DNA of 45,456 nt from Nitrososphaerota archaeon (GTDB taxonomy: Archaea > Thermoproteota > Nitrososphaeria > Nitrososphaerales > JACPRH01), in assembly GCA_016190055.1 (NCBI GenBank), contig JACPRH010000026.1, positions 1 to 45,456 on the forward strand. Direction: 5' to 3'. Below are positions 1 to 7,916 of this stretch, in pieces; position 1 is the stretch's first letter, and each line of letters begins with the position of its first letter. The notes beneath the pieces were generated by a model, which ran no database searches, had not been told where the DNA came from, and saw nothing but the letters and a program-made list of their open reading frames with translations. Both the position numbers and the translations under genes were made by a program.

Positions 1-186
1 AAACTCCTTGGACGTGCCATGACGCCATAACAGGTACGAAGCAGTATATTAAACCATCTAAATTAGGACAGTGCCCAATATTATTTTTCATCTGTATATA
101 TTTGATGTTCTTAGATTTCCATTAGTATTGATATATTTTCCATAATCTTAATTAAGAAATTAGTTGCTCTAATAATTAGACGCGAC

Positions 187-1026
187 ATGAACGCAAGAAT
201 TAGGAAAAAGCAGGTTAATCGTGAAGGTTATACAGCAGCCCCAGCGTTACAATCATCGAGTGCAAATAACAAAAAAACAAAGCTGACGGCAAAAGCAGTG
301 ATTATAACAGTCTTAGTTTTGATGACTCTACTCCTGATCGAGTTTGCGTTCTTGGCGCCACTTATGCCTAAGGCTAGCGCGGGTGGTCCTTACATCCTTA
401 GCTTCGACGCGTTTGACTACGATAACAAGCGTGAGGTCACCATACTAATGAATGGTGAGACTGTGGCTTCTTTACCACCAGTAAAGTCTCCGCAGCAAGA
501 CAACCAGCAGGAATGGATCTCCGAAATTGATTTAACAGATTTTCTGGTAGAAGGCACTAATAATCTTACATTCAAGCAGGAAAAGGGGTCTTCGTTCCAA
601 GGCGACCTCGCTATTTGGCACGTTTACGGTAATGACGATCAGAAGTGCCTGTGGAAGCCAGATCGCACATCATGGACTTACAACTTCTACTTCTCGGAGA
701 GCGGAACAAACTATTACTATATTGAGTATCAGAATTATGACTTCATGACCATAGATGAGGTAACTATTACACTGAACGGGCAAGTAGTTGACGTCCAGCC
801 AGGCTGCAGCCAACCATACCGCGATGGATGGATATACGCAAATTTGAGAGTCCCATTCGTCGTCACCGGCACGAACAACCTTACCTTCACTGAAAACACA
901 GACACGGCAAAAATACGAAACCTTGTAGTCGGCAAGGATAATCAAGTATTATTCAACGACACAACGGAACGCTCAATATCAAAGGTCGGCAACCCCTCAA
1001 CAACCTACACATTCAACGTTCCATAA
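187..1026 (+). CDS. secreted/membrane-anchored protein with two beta-sandwich-like repeats
   Basis: 279 aa, no named family recognised. A basic N-terminal tail (residues 1-34) precedes one hydrophobic segment (about 35-57), so the bulk is probably outside the cell, anchored or released. The exported part looks like a duplication: both halves (about 67-155 and 160-275) contain a strand carrying NGE or NGQ followed by V, and a later GTNNLTF motif. That pattern is common in galactose-binding or jelly-roll domains that bind glycans or surface layers. An AT-rich stretch at about 148-156 could be the TATA box, giving a very short leader. It ends about 300 bases before a metal ABC transporter but does not resemble a metal-binding lipoprotein. 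Function is unknown. Confidence 0.75.
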   Translation: MNARIRKKQVNREGYTAAPALQSSSANNKKTKLTAKAVIITVLVLMTLLLIEFAFLAPLMPKASAGGPYILSFDAFDYDNKREVTILMNGETVASLPPVKSPQQDNQQEWISEIDLTDFLVEGTNNLTFKQEKGSSFQGDLAIWHVYGNDDQKCLWKPDRTSWTYNFYFSESGTNYYYIEYQNYDFMTIDEVTITLNGQVVDVQPGCSQPYRDGWIYANLRVPFVVTGTNNLTFTENTDTAKIRNLVVGKDNQVLFNDTTERSISKVGNPSTTYTFNVP

Positions 1027-1328
1027 ACAGTGACAGGAGAATAGGAAAGAGTCCAAAGTCCCGAGAACTCCCTCTTTCTCACTTCTCTACCATATATTTT
1101 AGATAGTGACGACAGTAACAACAACAAGCCTCCTTAAGATTTAGCCTGTTCGATGAGATTAAAGCCATATCTCGTCAACCCAGATAAGGCGCTTCAAACG
1201 TAAGAATCATCCGCAGATCTTCAAGCGAAATCACAGATAGCGCTGGACGAGTTATCAGTGTTAGAAGAGCACGTCCCATGGACAGGTGAAAAGTAAGTCT
1301 TTATCTGTAAGACGCTACCGATCGGTTA
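1027..1328. other. 302-bp intergenic gap
   Basis: No intact gene seen. It holds an interrupted + strand frame (1153-1296, listed separately) and a probable TATA box at 1299-1307 (CTTTATCTG). That box lies about 26 nt before the TTG start at 1329, so the ABC transporter message is probably leaderless. Confidence 0.5.
1153..1296 (+). pseudogene. possible small gene relic with one in-frame stop
   Basis: From ATG at 1153 the frame reads 16 codons to a TAA at 1201. It then continues open in the same frame for 30 more codons to TAA at 1294. The second part (DLQAKSQIALDELSVLEEHV) looks like an amphipathic helix with protein-like composition. One stop inside an otherwise plausible short frame suggests a decayed small gene. 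With only 47 codons, chance cannot be excluded. No family recognised. Confidence 0.2.
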
Positions 1329-2045
1329 TTGAAAGTTTTGGCCGCTAACAGCGATAATGATATTTTGACTGTGTCGAATGTCAGCGTGAAAGTCAAGGAT
1401 CAAGTGATTCTGGACAACATAAGCTTCGGTCTCAAAAAGGGCACCACCTTGGCGATAGTCGGGCCTAATGGTGCAGGAAAGACGGTGCTGTTCAGAGCGC
1501 TTTTGGGTCTCATGCCGTACACAGGTACGATTGAGTGGCGCGGCGCGGTCAAGATAGGCTATGTGCCGCAGAAGCTCTCTGTGAGCGATATACCGATTTC
1601 GGTTAGAGAGTTCATGCTATACAAATGCGGTTCGGGACCGCATGTGGAGAAGTGCATCACTTCAGTAGAGCTAGGCACCGGACGGATGCTGGATAAGGAG
1701 TTAGGAGTCCTTTCAGGAGGACAGCTGCAACGTGTGCTAATCGCGTGGGCTATAGCGGATAACCCGGATGTGCTTTTGTTTGATGAACCTACTAGCGCCG
1801 TTGATGTTGACAGCCAAGAGACCATTTACGAGCTGTTAAACAGGTTGCAGCAAGAGCATGAAATAACTATACTGATAATTACTCATGATATGCATGTTGT
1901 TCGACACTACTCGGATTATATGCTGGCCTTGAATCGAAAAACGATTTTCTTCGGGGACTCTGAAGAAATATCTAATCCATCTCTACTAGAAGCAATCTAT
2001 GGCAGTAGATTACTGCTAAGAAAAAAGCCCAAGGAACAGGAGTAA
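1329..2045 (+). CDS. metal ABC transporter ATPase (ZnuC/MntA type)
   Basis: 238 aa, the usual length for the ATPase of Zn/Mn/Fe-chelate ABC importers. Walker A is GPNGAGKT at residues 45-52. The signature is LSGGQLQR, Walker B is VLLFDEP, the D-loop follows as SAVD, and the switch His lies in IITHDMHV. It powers uptake through the membrane partner encoded 9 bp downstream. The start is TTG at 1329, preceded at leaderless spacing by a TATA-like box. Zn, Mn or Fe as substrate cannot be settled from the ATPase. Proximity to a DtxR/MntR regulator makes Mn or Fe plausible, which is inference. Confidence 0.9.
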   Translation: MKVLAANSDNDILTVSNVSVKVKDQVILDNISFGLKKGTTLAIVGPNGAGKTVLFRALLGLMPYTGTIEWRGAVKIGYVPQKLSVSDIPISVREFMLYKCGSGPHVEKCITSVELGTGRMLDKELGVLSGGQLQRVLIAWAIADNPDVLLFDEPTSAVDVDSQETIYELLNRLQQEHEITILIITHDMHVVRHYSDYMLALNRKTIFFGDSEEISNPSLLEAIYGSRLLLRKKPKEQE

Positions 2046-2054
2046 TGGATCCCT

Positions 2055-2840
2055 GTGACTGACGCGTTAGCTTTTGGCTTGATTACAGCAATCGCAGTGG
2101 GACTGTCAGCGGGCTACCTAGGATCACTTATGGTTCTGAAGAAAATGGCGCTAGTAGGTGATGCTCTATCCCACGTAGCTTTGCCAGGGCTAGGTCTAGG
2201 TATTCTTTACGGCTTCAACCCCTTCTTCGGAGGCTTCGTCTTCCTTTTCGTAGCAGCCGCATTAATTTGGCGGATAGAAAGGGTCACTAAACTCTCGGTT
2301 GAAACCATAATAGGCGCGCTTTTCACGCTCTCCTTAGCGGCTGGCATACTGATAATACCTGAATTTGAACTACTCGAAGCCCTCTTCGGAGATATCAGTA
2401 AAGTGACCTTAGAGAGTACAGTAATAGCAGTAGCCGCATCAGTTGTCGCGGCCCTAATGACCAGAATTATCTACAAGAATATGATATTAGGCATGATCTC
2501 TGAGGAGCTCGCAACCTCAGCCGGCGTCCAGGTGGCTAGAACAAACCTCCTATACCTCTTCCTCGTATCCCTCACAGTGGCCGCAGGTCTACAGGTCGTT
2601 GGAACCCTGCTGGTAGGCTTCCTAGTAGTAGTGCCTGCTGCAAGCGCAAAGAACCTAAGCTCTAACCTCTACAAATACGGAGTATTAAGCTCCGCATTCG
2701 GCGTGATCAGCGCAGTCTCAGGAATCCTACTGTCAGACTACTTTAACCTCCAGCCCGGACCGTTAATAGTTCTTTCAGGCGTCGCTGTATTCATAGTAAC
2801 CATAATCATACGTTGGGCGGCCAAAGCACCAGCCCTGTAG
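2055..2840 (+). CDS. metal ABC transporter permease (ZnuB/MntB family, ABC-3)
   Basis: 261 aa and almost entirely hydrophobic, with about 8 membrane segments typical of the ABC-3 family. The family-like GDALSHVALPGLGLG stretch near residues 36-50 and the later GTLLVGFLVVVPAASA stretch are both present. It starts with GTG 9 bp after the ATPase stop, so the two form an operon. The usual third component, a periplasmic or lipoprotein metal-binding protein, is not adjacent on either side. It may be encoded elsewhere or left of the window. Confidence 0.92.
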   Translation: MTDALAFGLITAIAVGLSAGYLGSLMVLKKMALVGDALSHVALPGLGLGILYGFNPFFGGFVFLFVAAALIWRIERVTKLSVETIIGALFTLSLAAGILIIPEFELLEALFGDISKVTLESTVIAVAASVVAALMTRIIYKNMILGMISEELATSAGVQVARTNLLYLFLVSLTVAAGLQVVGTLLVGFLVVVPAASAKNLSSNLYKYGVLSSAFGVISAVSGILLSDYFNLQPGPLIVLSGVAVFIVTIIIRWAAKAPAL

Positions 2841-2876
2841 CCTCAAGATTTATCGGTCAGTATGAAAAAAGAGCGG

Positions 2877-3335
2877 TTACTTGTCTTTGGGGCAGCACTT
2901 GCCTTTAGGGATAGGTTGGCCGTGTGGACATTTACGAGGATGCTTCATCAGGGTGCAGAGGGCATCCGCGAACTCTTGAGACATGTGATGCTCAATTCCG
3001 CAGGCCACCTTCGGATCCACCTCGATGCCGAGGGAGTCAGCCATCATCTTCTCGATTAACCTGCCGTTTCGCACCATCCGCTCTCCGACTACGCGTCCCT
3101 TTCGGGTTAAAGTCACTCCTTCGCGAGCCAAATACTTGACGTAACCGGATTTCTCCAGCTTCTTCAGCATCTGAACCGCGCTAGGCGGCGCAATCGCCAG
3201 GTTCTGCGATATCGTGGAAATCTTGACGGGAGACTCACCTAGCTCCTCAAACAGCCAGACCGCTTCAAGATACTCCTCAGTATGCTCTGATTCAACCGGC
3301 ATTATGTACAGAACCCTGCAGCCTGAAAGCTCCAT
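2877..3335 (-). CDS. DtxR/MntR-family metal-dependent transcriptional regulator
   Basis: 152 aa. The N-terminal winged helix starts at about residue 15 (HTEEYLEAVWLFEE) and includes the family helix PPSAVQMLKKLEKSGYV. The dimerisation and metal-binding domain follows, with the ligand-bearing GIEHHMSQEFADAL stretch and HPRKCPHGQPIP. There is no SH3-like third domain, as in MntR and short archaeal members. The C-terminus ends in an extra CC pair. Met13 (MPVESEHTEEY) is an alternative start closer to family norms. A TATA-like box at 3368-3376 (minus CCTTTATAG) overlaps the end of the FTR1 gene and gives it its own promoter. It is the obvious candidate to bind the iron-box dyads in front of FTR1. 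Confidence 0.93.
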   Translation of the reverse strand: MELSGCRVLYIMPVESEHTEEYLEAVWLFEELGESPVKISTISQNLAIAPPSAVQMLKKLEKSGYVKYLAREGVTLTRKGRVVGERMVRNGRLIEKMMADSLGIEVDPKVACGIEHHMSQEFADALCTLMKHPRKCPHGQPIPKGKCCPKDK

Positions 3336-3366
3336 ATCTTAACCTATCATTCAATTCAAGTGGGGT

Positions 3367-4299
3367 CTATAAAGGGCTTTTCCGTGGAGATGCTGCTCCA
3401 CTAACGACCTTTGAACTATCCTTCACAGACACAGGTAACGTCTCCATTGAACGGTATGAGCGAACCAAGTAACCGCCTACTACAGCCCAGTACCCAAGGT
3501 AAACGATAACACGGAGCCACTCAGGATTACCATCATACCCCACGAGCGCCTTCAAGATGGAGCCAACCACACCCTTCTCATGAAAGATACTCGCACTATC
3601 CGCTGGATTAACATCGTAAGCATGCGCTGCTAATGGTCCAATCTCGACCCCTGAATGCTCAGCAGCCTCCATCAGCTCGTGAACCCCATAGCCGAAGAGC
3701 CCAGCTGAGAAGATGAGCAGAAGTACACTAGTATACTTGAAGAAACGCCTTATATCTAGCCGGTAGATGCCACGCATCATCAGAAACGAAAGTCCCATAA
3801 CTATCCCAACCCCTACAACCATCCCAACGAGGGTCGCAGCGAAATCTTGGACGGCGAAGGCGGTTAAGAACAGGACAGTCTCCAGACCCTCCCGAGCCAC
3901 CGCTACGAAAGCAAGCACCGCGACGCCGTACACATAGCCCTTGGTGACGGTTGTGTGAATCTTCTCCTCAAGCTCACCTCGAATTAACCGTGAATTACGT
4001 GTCATCCAGAAAATCATGTAGGTGAGGACGGCTGTCGCCGAAATAGAGGCGAAGCCCTCGAAGAGTTCCGCAGAAACTCCCCCAAGCCCGCCGTAGACGT
4101 AGGCAGCAACTCCACCGACTACAATACTTGTAGCAACCGCCCCAACGACACCTATGAGGAGATATCGGTTAAGATCTGCTCTACCTATTTTTTTCAGGTA
4201 GGCGGCGAGAATTCCGACAATCAGGGCCGCTTCTAACGCTTCTCTGAAGGTTATCAGCAGCGGAGCCGATGAGTTTACTAGGGTTTCAACTGATATCAT
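3367..4299 (-). CDS. FTR1-family high-affinity iron permease
   Basis: 310 aa with about 7 membrane segments. Both signature motifs are present: REALE at residues 19-23 and REGLE at 136-140, whose Glu residues form the iron permeation path. No fused periplasmic domain, DyP peroxidase (EfeB) or EfeO is present, so this is a stand-alone permease. It probably moves ferric or ferrous iron across the membrane. Directly downstream on the same strand is the DtxR-family regulator. The promoter has a TATA box at 4353-4361 and a double dyad operator at 4321-4348, so transcription is probably iron- or manganese-repressed. An SD-like AGGAG lies at 4312-4316. Confidence 0.93.
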   Translation of the reverse strand: MISVETLVNSSAPLLITFREALEAALIVGILAAYLKKIGRADLNRYLLIGVVGAVATSIVVGGVAAYVYGGLGGVSAELFEGFASISATAVLTYMIFWMTRNSRLIRGELEEKIHTTVTKGYVYGVAVLAFVAVAREGLETVLFLTAFAVQDFAATLVGMVVGVGIVMGLSFLMMRGIYRLDIRRFFKYTSVLLLIFSAGLFGYGVHELMEAAEHSGVEIGPLAAHAYDVNPADSASIFHEKGVVGSILKALVGYDGNPEWLRVIVYLGYWAVVGGYLVRSYRSMETLPVSVKDSSKVVSGAASPRKSPL

Positions 4300-4320
4300 T
4301 ATACTATTCCGCTCCTTTAA

Positions 4321-4348
4321 TTAGGCGCTCCTAATTAGGAGAGCCTAA
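4321..4348 (-). promoter_or_regulatory. tandem DtxR-type operator (2 x TTAGG-N4-CCTAA)
   Basis: 28 bp made of two abutting 14-bp dyads, TTAGG-CGCT-CCTAA and TTAGG-AGAG-CCTAA. The whole is also a palindrome with one mismatched pair. Each half matches the TTAGG-N4-CCTAA core of the bacterial DtxR consensus. It starts 5 bp downstream of the FTR1 TATA box and covers the expected transcription start, the ideal place to block initiation. Binding by the neighbouring regulator is inferred. Confidence 0.8.
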
Positions 4349-4352
4349 CTAC

Positions 4353-4361
4353 GTATATAAA
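4353..4361 (-). promoter_or_regulatory. TATA box of the FTR1 gene
   Basis: On the minus strand this reads TTTATATAC, a near-ideal archaeal TATA box. The start site would fall near 4330, inside the double dyad, leaving a leader of about 30 nt that contains AGGAG. Confidence 0.7.
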
Positions 4362-4968
4362 GATTATCCGAAATTAAATGATCACACCACCTCAACAGAA
4401 TCAATGATTTGAACCAAAAAGCCGCAGCCATCACCACTAACAACTCCAAAACAAGAAGCCCATCACCCTGTCCAGCCCTGCATAAACCCAATCAACCCAA
4501 TACAACAAACAGTCCCCAAGCCAACACTACAAGCAATTCCAACATAATTTCCAACCAAAAACTCAGGGGATAATCTTGCAAGCAGAACCAATGCTTTCAA
4601 CAAGCACTGCAAACCCAGAGCTTCAATCCAAGCAGATCCATTAGAACCGTAATTGGATTCTTATGCTCTTTTCATTGCTTTATAACCTCCCCCTAGGCCG
4701 AGGCAAGCCCGCGTAATAGTATACTTTGTGAAGCACTGCAAATCTGTCTAGCACAACAGAGCAACGTAACGCTACTTGTATTGCAACTTGTTTCAGCGTC
4801 CAAATATTCAGAGCATGCCAATGCCCCCAAGCTAAAGTTGCAAGATAGGGTGCAGAACGAGATGATCTAGATAGAAGAAATCTAGCTAGTTCTAACAGTA
4901 AGATTGCGTACCGATCATTCTAAGGTGGCATCATGAGTCTCAGTGCAGCAAAACTGTTCTATGCAGCT
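4362..4968. other. 607-bp gap without an intact gene
   Basis: From about 4380 to 4640 the + strand is strikingly A/C-rich and G-poor, unlike its surroundings. The minus strand there carries an interrupted frame (4382-4675, listed separately). A 6-bp hairpin (CTAGAT/ATCTAG, 7-nt loop) lies at 4867-4885, about 85 bp past the leuS stop, and could aid termination. CTTTATAA at 4676-4683 on the + strand resembles a TATA box but no product is evident. No tRNA found. Confidence 0.5.
4382..4675 (-). pseudogene. possible decayed membrane-protein gene (two in-frame stops)
   Basis: Minus strand ATG at 4675-4673 is preceded by a strong SD-like GGAGG. The frame hits TAA after four codons (4663-4661), then runs 65 codons to TGA (4465-4463) and 26 more to TGA (4384-4382). 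The conceptual product is hydrophobic, with one or two membrane-like segments, and many codons begin with G. The caution is that this strand is G/T-rich, which by itself yields hydrophobic translations. No family recognised. Confidence 0.22.
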
Positions 4969-7893
4969 CTACTCAACGTAGATGGCGGGTCGGTAAGGCT
5001 TTGATAGGCTAGCCCGTCCCTTCGGATCATATCTATTTTGGTCTTCTTCGTTGTAAACCGAGACCTCGGCGCCGAGCTCACGTTTGAAAAAGTCCTTCGC
5101 CTCCTCAAGAAGACCCTGCTCTCCGAGCGTAGTGGCTATTGCGAGCCGTCTGCTCCGTATCTCCGGTGGAACAGTTAAGATGTCTTCAACGGTCTTTTTA
5201 GCGAATGAAGAGACCTCTTTAGCCTGTTTCTTTAGCTCTTCATCCTCCATTAGCTGCTTCATCAGCTGACCAACGTTGAGCGAGCCGGTCTCGGCCATCC
5301 GCATAGCCGCCAAGTATACACTTAGCTTCCAGCCTGCAGCAGTATAGTAAACTACTCGTGCTGGCTTTATCTTAGTTACCCGAATAATGTTCAAAGTGTC
5401 GTCCAGCAGGCTTCTGATCAGCTCTTCACCCTCCTCAGCATTCACATCTATCAACATAGGATTCGGTCTCGGCCAAGAAGCTGAGTACACGAACTCGCTG
5501 TTTCCCAGCAGCTCCCACATTTCTTCAGATACGAATGGAGCGAAGGGTGCAACAAGTCTAACCCGCACCTGCGCCACCTGATACATTACATCCGCTCTAA
5601 CCCGCTCTCTACTGTCATCCGATCCTGATCGGCTTCGACGCAAATACCACTGAACATCCTGATCCGCTGTGTACACCACAGTTTGAATAGCCTCCCGGAC
5701 CCGCAGCTTCTCAATAGACTTGGTAGCCTCTTCAACCAGCCCCTGAACCCGGCTGAGCATCCACCTATCCTCAACTCTGAGATCACTCATCTTCGTGCCT
5801 AAGCTGTGCTTCTCAGCCGCCCAGATAACTGAGTCATAGAGCCGTTCAAGACGCTCCCTGAAGGTTCGTATAAGCCCGAGACTCATATCAGCGTCCTGCA
5901 GAAGCTCTGCTGTTGCAAGAATCGCCATTCTCAGCGGATCGGCACCGTATTGATGCACAGCAGATCTGAGAGGGATGATGTTGCCGAAGGACTTTGACAT
6001 CTTCTTCCCCTCCATCAGGACGCTTCCGTTAACAACAATCTGGCGAGGCCAACTCTGCTCAGGAAAGATAGCGGCGTGGTTGAAGATGAAGAAGGTCAGA
6101 TGGTTCGGCACCAAGTCTCGCCCAGAGTGCCGGCTGTCCAGCGGATAGAAGTACTCGAACTCTCCCCTCATCTGCTTCAGAACATCCAAGTCTAGACGGT
6201 TCTTCTCAGCGACCGTCTTCTCATCACCTTCCCCTAGAAAGATGTAGTCGAAAACATCTAGACCCAGCTGATCAGCCTTGACGCCGAGCTCATTCACATA
6301 CTTCGAGACAAGGTAATACGACATGTAAATCACCGAGTCTGAGAGACTCTCGATAATCCACTCCGGGTCCCAAGGCAAGCGGGTACCGAGCCCAGATTTT
6401 CGGGCACAGGCCTTCTGCTTCAACCAGTTAATCGTGTACTCAAACTCATTACGAATATCTTCGGGCAGAAGACTCATCTGATCTAGGCAGCGGTGAGCCA
6501 GATCCTTCCACTCACGATTACTATAATCGATGAACCACTGGTTCTCAAAGATCTTAACAACACACTCGGTTCCGCAGCGGCAGACCACCGGCTTATTCAT
6601 GATCTCGTAGCTGATTTTGCCGCCGCCGGAGCTCAACATATCGGCCTTCACCTTATCCCGAGCCTCTGGAACCGACAGCCCCAGATAGACACCGGTTCCA
6701 TCAGCCATACTGCCCACATGGAACTCATGCCGGTACAGATCGGCAGTTGCCTCCTCAAGCTTAGGATCGTCTTGGCTTTGGATGCCCATCTTCCGAATAA
6801 TCTGCTCAGAAGGAACACCCCCTTCGTACCCCGCCGAGGCCACGATAACAGGGATCCGGATGGAGCGTACTGCCTCAGGTGACAAACCGTACTGCTTCAA
6901 CAAATCCGGCTTCACCTCTAGATCCTTCAGCGCCTGATAATCATACGGTGCATGAGCGGGGACCGACATAACTACACCTGTCCCACCTTTAGGATCTACG
7001 AATGAAGCTGGGAGAAGCGGTATCTTAGTCTTGGTAACCGGGTTCTCAGCCTCTGCGCCTATAAGCGCTGAGCCTAGTATCTCTTCGTTAATTGTGACTT
7101 TCATTGAGAGGTATCGGAGTTTTTCAACCACATCGTGGCTGACGACCCATTTTTCACCATCGACATCAGCCCGTACATAGGTTGCGTCAGGGCGAATCCA
7201 GATGTTTGTTACTCCGAAAACCGTCTCCGGTCTTAAGGTAGCCGTTGGGAGAACTTGGTCGTCAAGCCGGAACTTGATCAGCGTATACTCCCCGATTTCA
7301 GGTTCAACATCTCCTAAAGTATCGTGTTGACCTACTGGGCTCTGGTCTTTGGGGCACCATCCGACAGGGTGGCTTCCGCGGGTGATCAACCCTTTCTGAT
7401 AGATCTTCTCGAACTGCCATCTGATGAAGGCACTGTACTGCGGATCCACTGTGGTGAACTCTCTACGCCAATCGATCGAGTAGCCGATTTCCTTCATACC
7501 GGCCTTGATCTCTTGATGGAAGTACCGTGCAATCTCAATCGGCTTAGCCATAAGTGGAATAATGTCTTTAGGAACCTTGTAGAGGTTGATGAAAGTCTCG
7601 ATTAGCTCCTTATCACCTGACTCAAGACGCTCAGACATCGCTAGTATCGGGGTTCCAGTGTAGTGGAAGGCCATAGGGAACAGAACCTGATAGCCCTGCA
7701 TCCGCTTATACCGGGCGTAGACATCAGTCAGAGTGTAGGTGCGGCCGTGCCCAATATGCTGAGGCGAGTTAGGATAGGGGTAGGCTACGGTTAGATAGAA
7801 CTTGGGGCGAGCCGGATCCGGATTAGCCTCGAACAGCTTGGCTTCGCTCCACCGTTGACGCCACTTATCCTCAATCGCTCCTAAATCCAACAC
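4969..7893 (-). CDS. leuS: leucyl-tRNA synthetase (archaeal type)
   Basis: 974 aa, normal for archaeal and eukaryotic-type LeuRS. It charges tRNA-Leu and proofreads. Class I signatures are HIGH (HIGHG at residues 46-50) and KMSKS at 631-635. The CP1 editing domain shows the Thr-rich ATLRPETVFG (about 218-227) and the Asp-containing VPAHAPYDYQ (about 311-320). The Cys-rich CRCGTEC near 438-444 and the LPWDPEWIIESLSDS stretch are typical of the archaeal branch. It lies 23 bp downstream of alaS and is almost certainly co-transcribed with it. Confidence 0.98.
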   Translation of the reverse strand: MLDLGAIEDKWRQRWSEAKLFEANPDPARPKFYLTVAYPYPNSPQHIGHGRTYTLTDVYARYKRMQGYQVLFPMAFHYTGTPILAMSERLESGDKELIETFINLYKVPKDIIPLMAKPIEIARYFHQEIKAGMKEIGYSIDWRREFTTVDPQYSAFIRWQFEKIYQKGLITRGSHPVGWCPKDQSPVGQHDTLGDVEPEIGEYTLIKFRLDDQVLPTATLRPETVFGVTNIWIRPDATYVRADVDGEKWVVSHDVVEKLRYLSMKVTINEEILGSALIGAEAENPVTKTKIPLLPASFVDPKGGTGVVMSVPAHAPYDYQALKDLEVKPDLLKQYGLSPEAVRSIRIPVIVASAGYEGGVPSEQIIRKMGIQSQDDPKLEEATADLYRHEFHVGSMADGTGVYLGLSVPEARDKVKADMLSSGGGKISYEIMNKPVVCRCGTECVVKIFENQWFIDYSNREWKDLAHRCLDQMSLLPEDIRNEFEYTINWLKQKACARKSGLGTRLPWDPEWIIESLSDSVIYMSYYLVSKYVNELGVKADQLGLDVFDYIFLGEGDEKTVAEKNRLDLDVLKQMRGEFEYFYPLDSRHSGRDLVPNHLTFFIFNHAAIFPEQSWPRQIVVNGSVLMEGKKMSKSFGNIIPLRSAVHQYGADPLRMAILATAELLQDADMSLGLIRTFRERLERLYDSVIWAAEKHSLGTKMSDLRVEDRWMLSRVQGLVEEATKSIEKLRVREAIQTVVYTADQDVQWYLRRSRSGSDDSRERVRADVMYQVAQVRVRLVAPFAPFVSEEMWELLGNSEFVYSASWPRPNPMLIDVNAEEGEELIRSLLDDTLNIIRVTKIKPARVVYYTAAGWKLSVYLAAMRMAETGSLNVGQLMKQLMEDEELKKQAKEVSSFAKKTVEDILTVPPEIRSRRLAIATTLGEQGLLEEAKDFFKRELGAEVSVYNEEDQNRYDPKGRASLSKPYRPAIYVE

Positions 7894-7916
7894 AATGACC
7901 AGCCCTGCCTGCCTGC

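Noticed and set aside
4400-4420. Minus-strand GGTTCAAATC resembling a tRNA T-loop
   Set aside because: The flanking bases do not form a T-stem and no acceptor, D or anticodon arm fits around it.
4601-4742. 12-bp direct repeat AAGCACTGCAAA, twice within about 130 bp
   Set aside because: Repeats of this length are expected by chance many times in a 45-kb window and nothing else links the two copies.
6493-6882. 129-aa ORF on the + strand inside leuS
   Set aside because: Antisense shadow of conserved LeuRS coding sequence, no start signal or domain.
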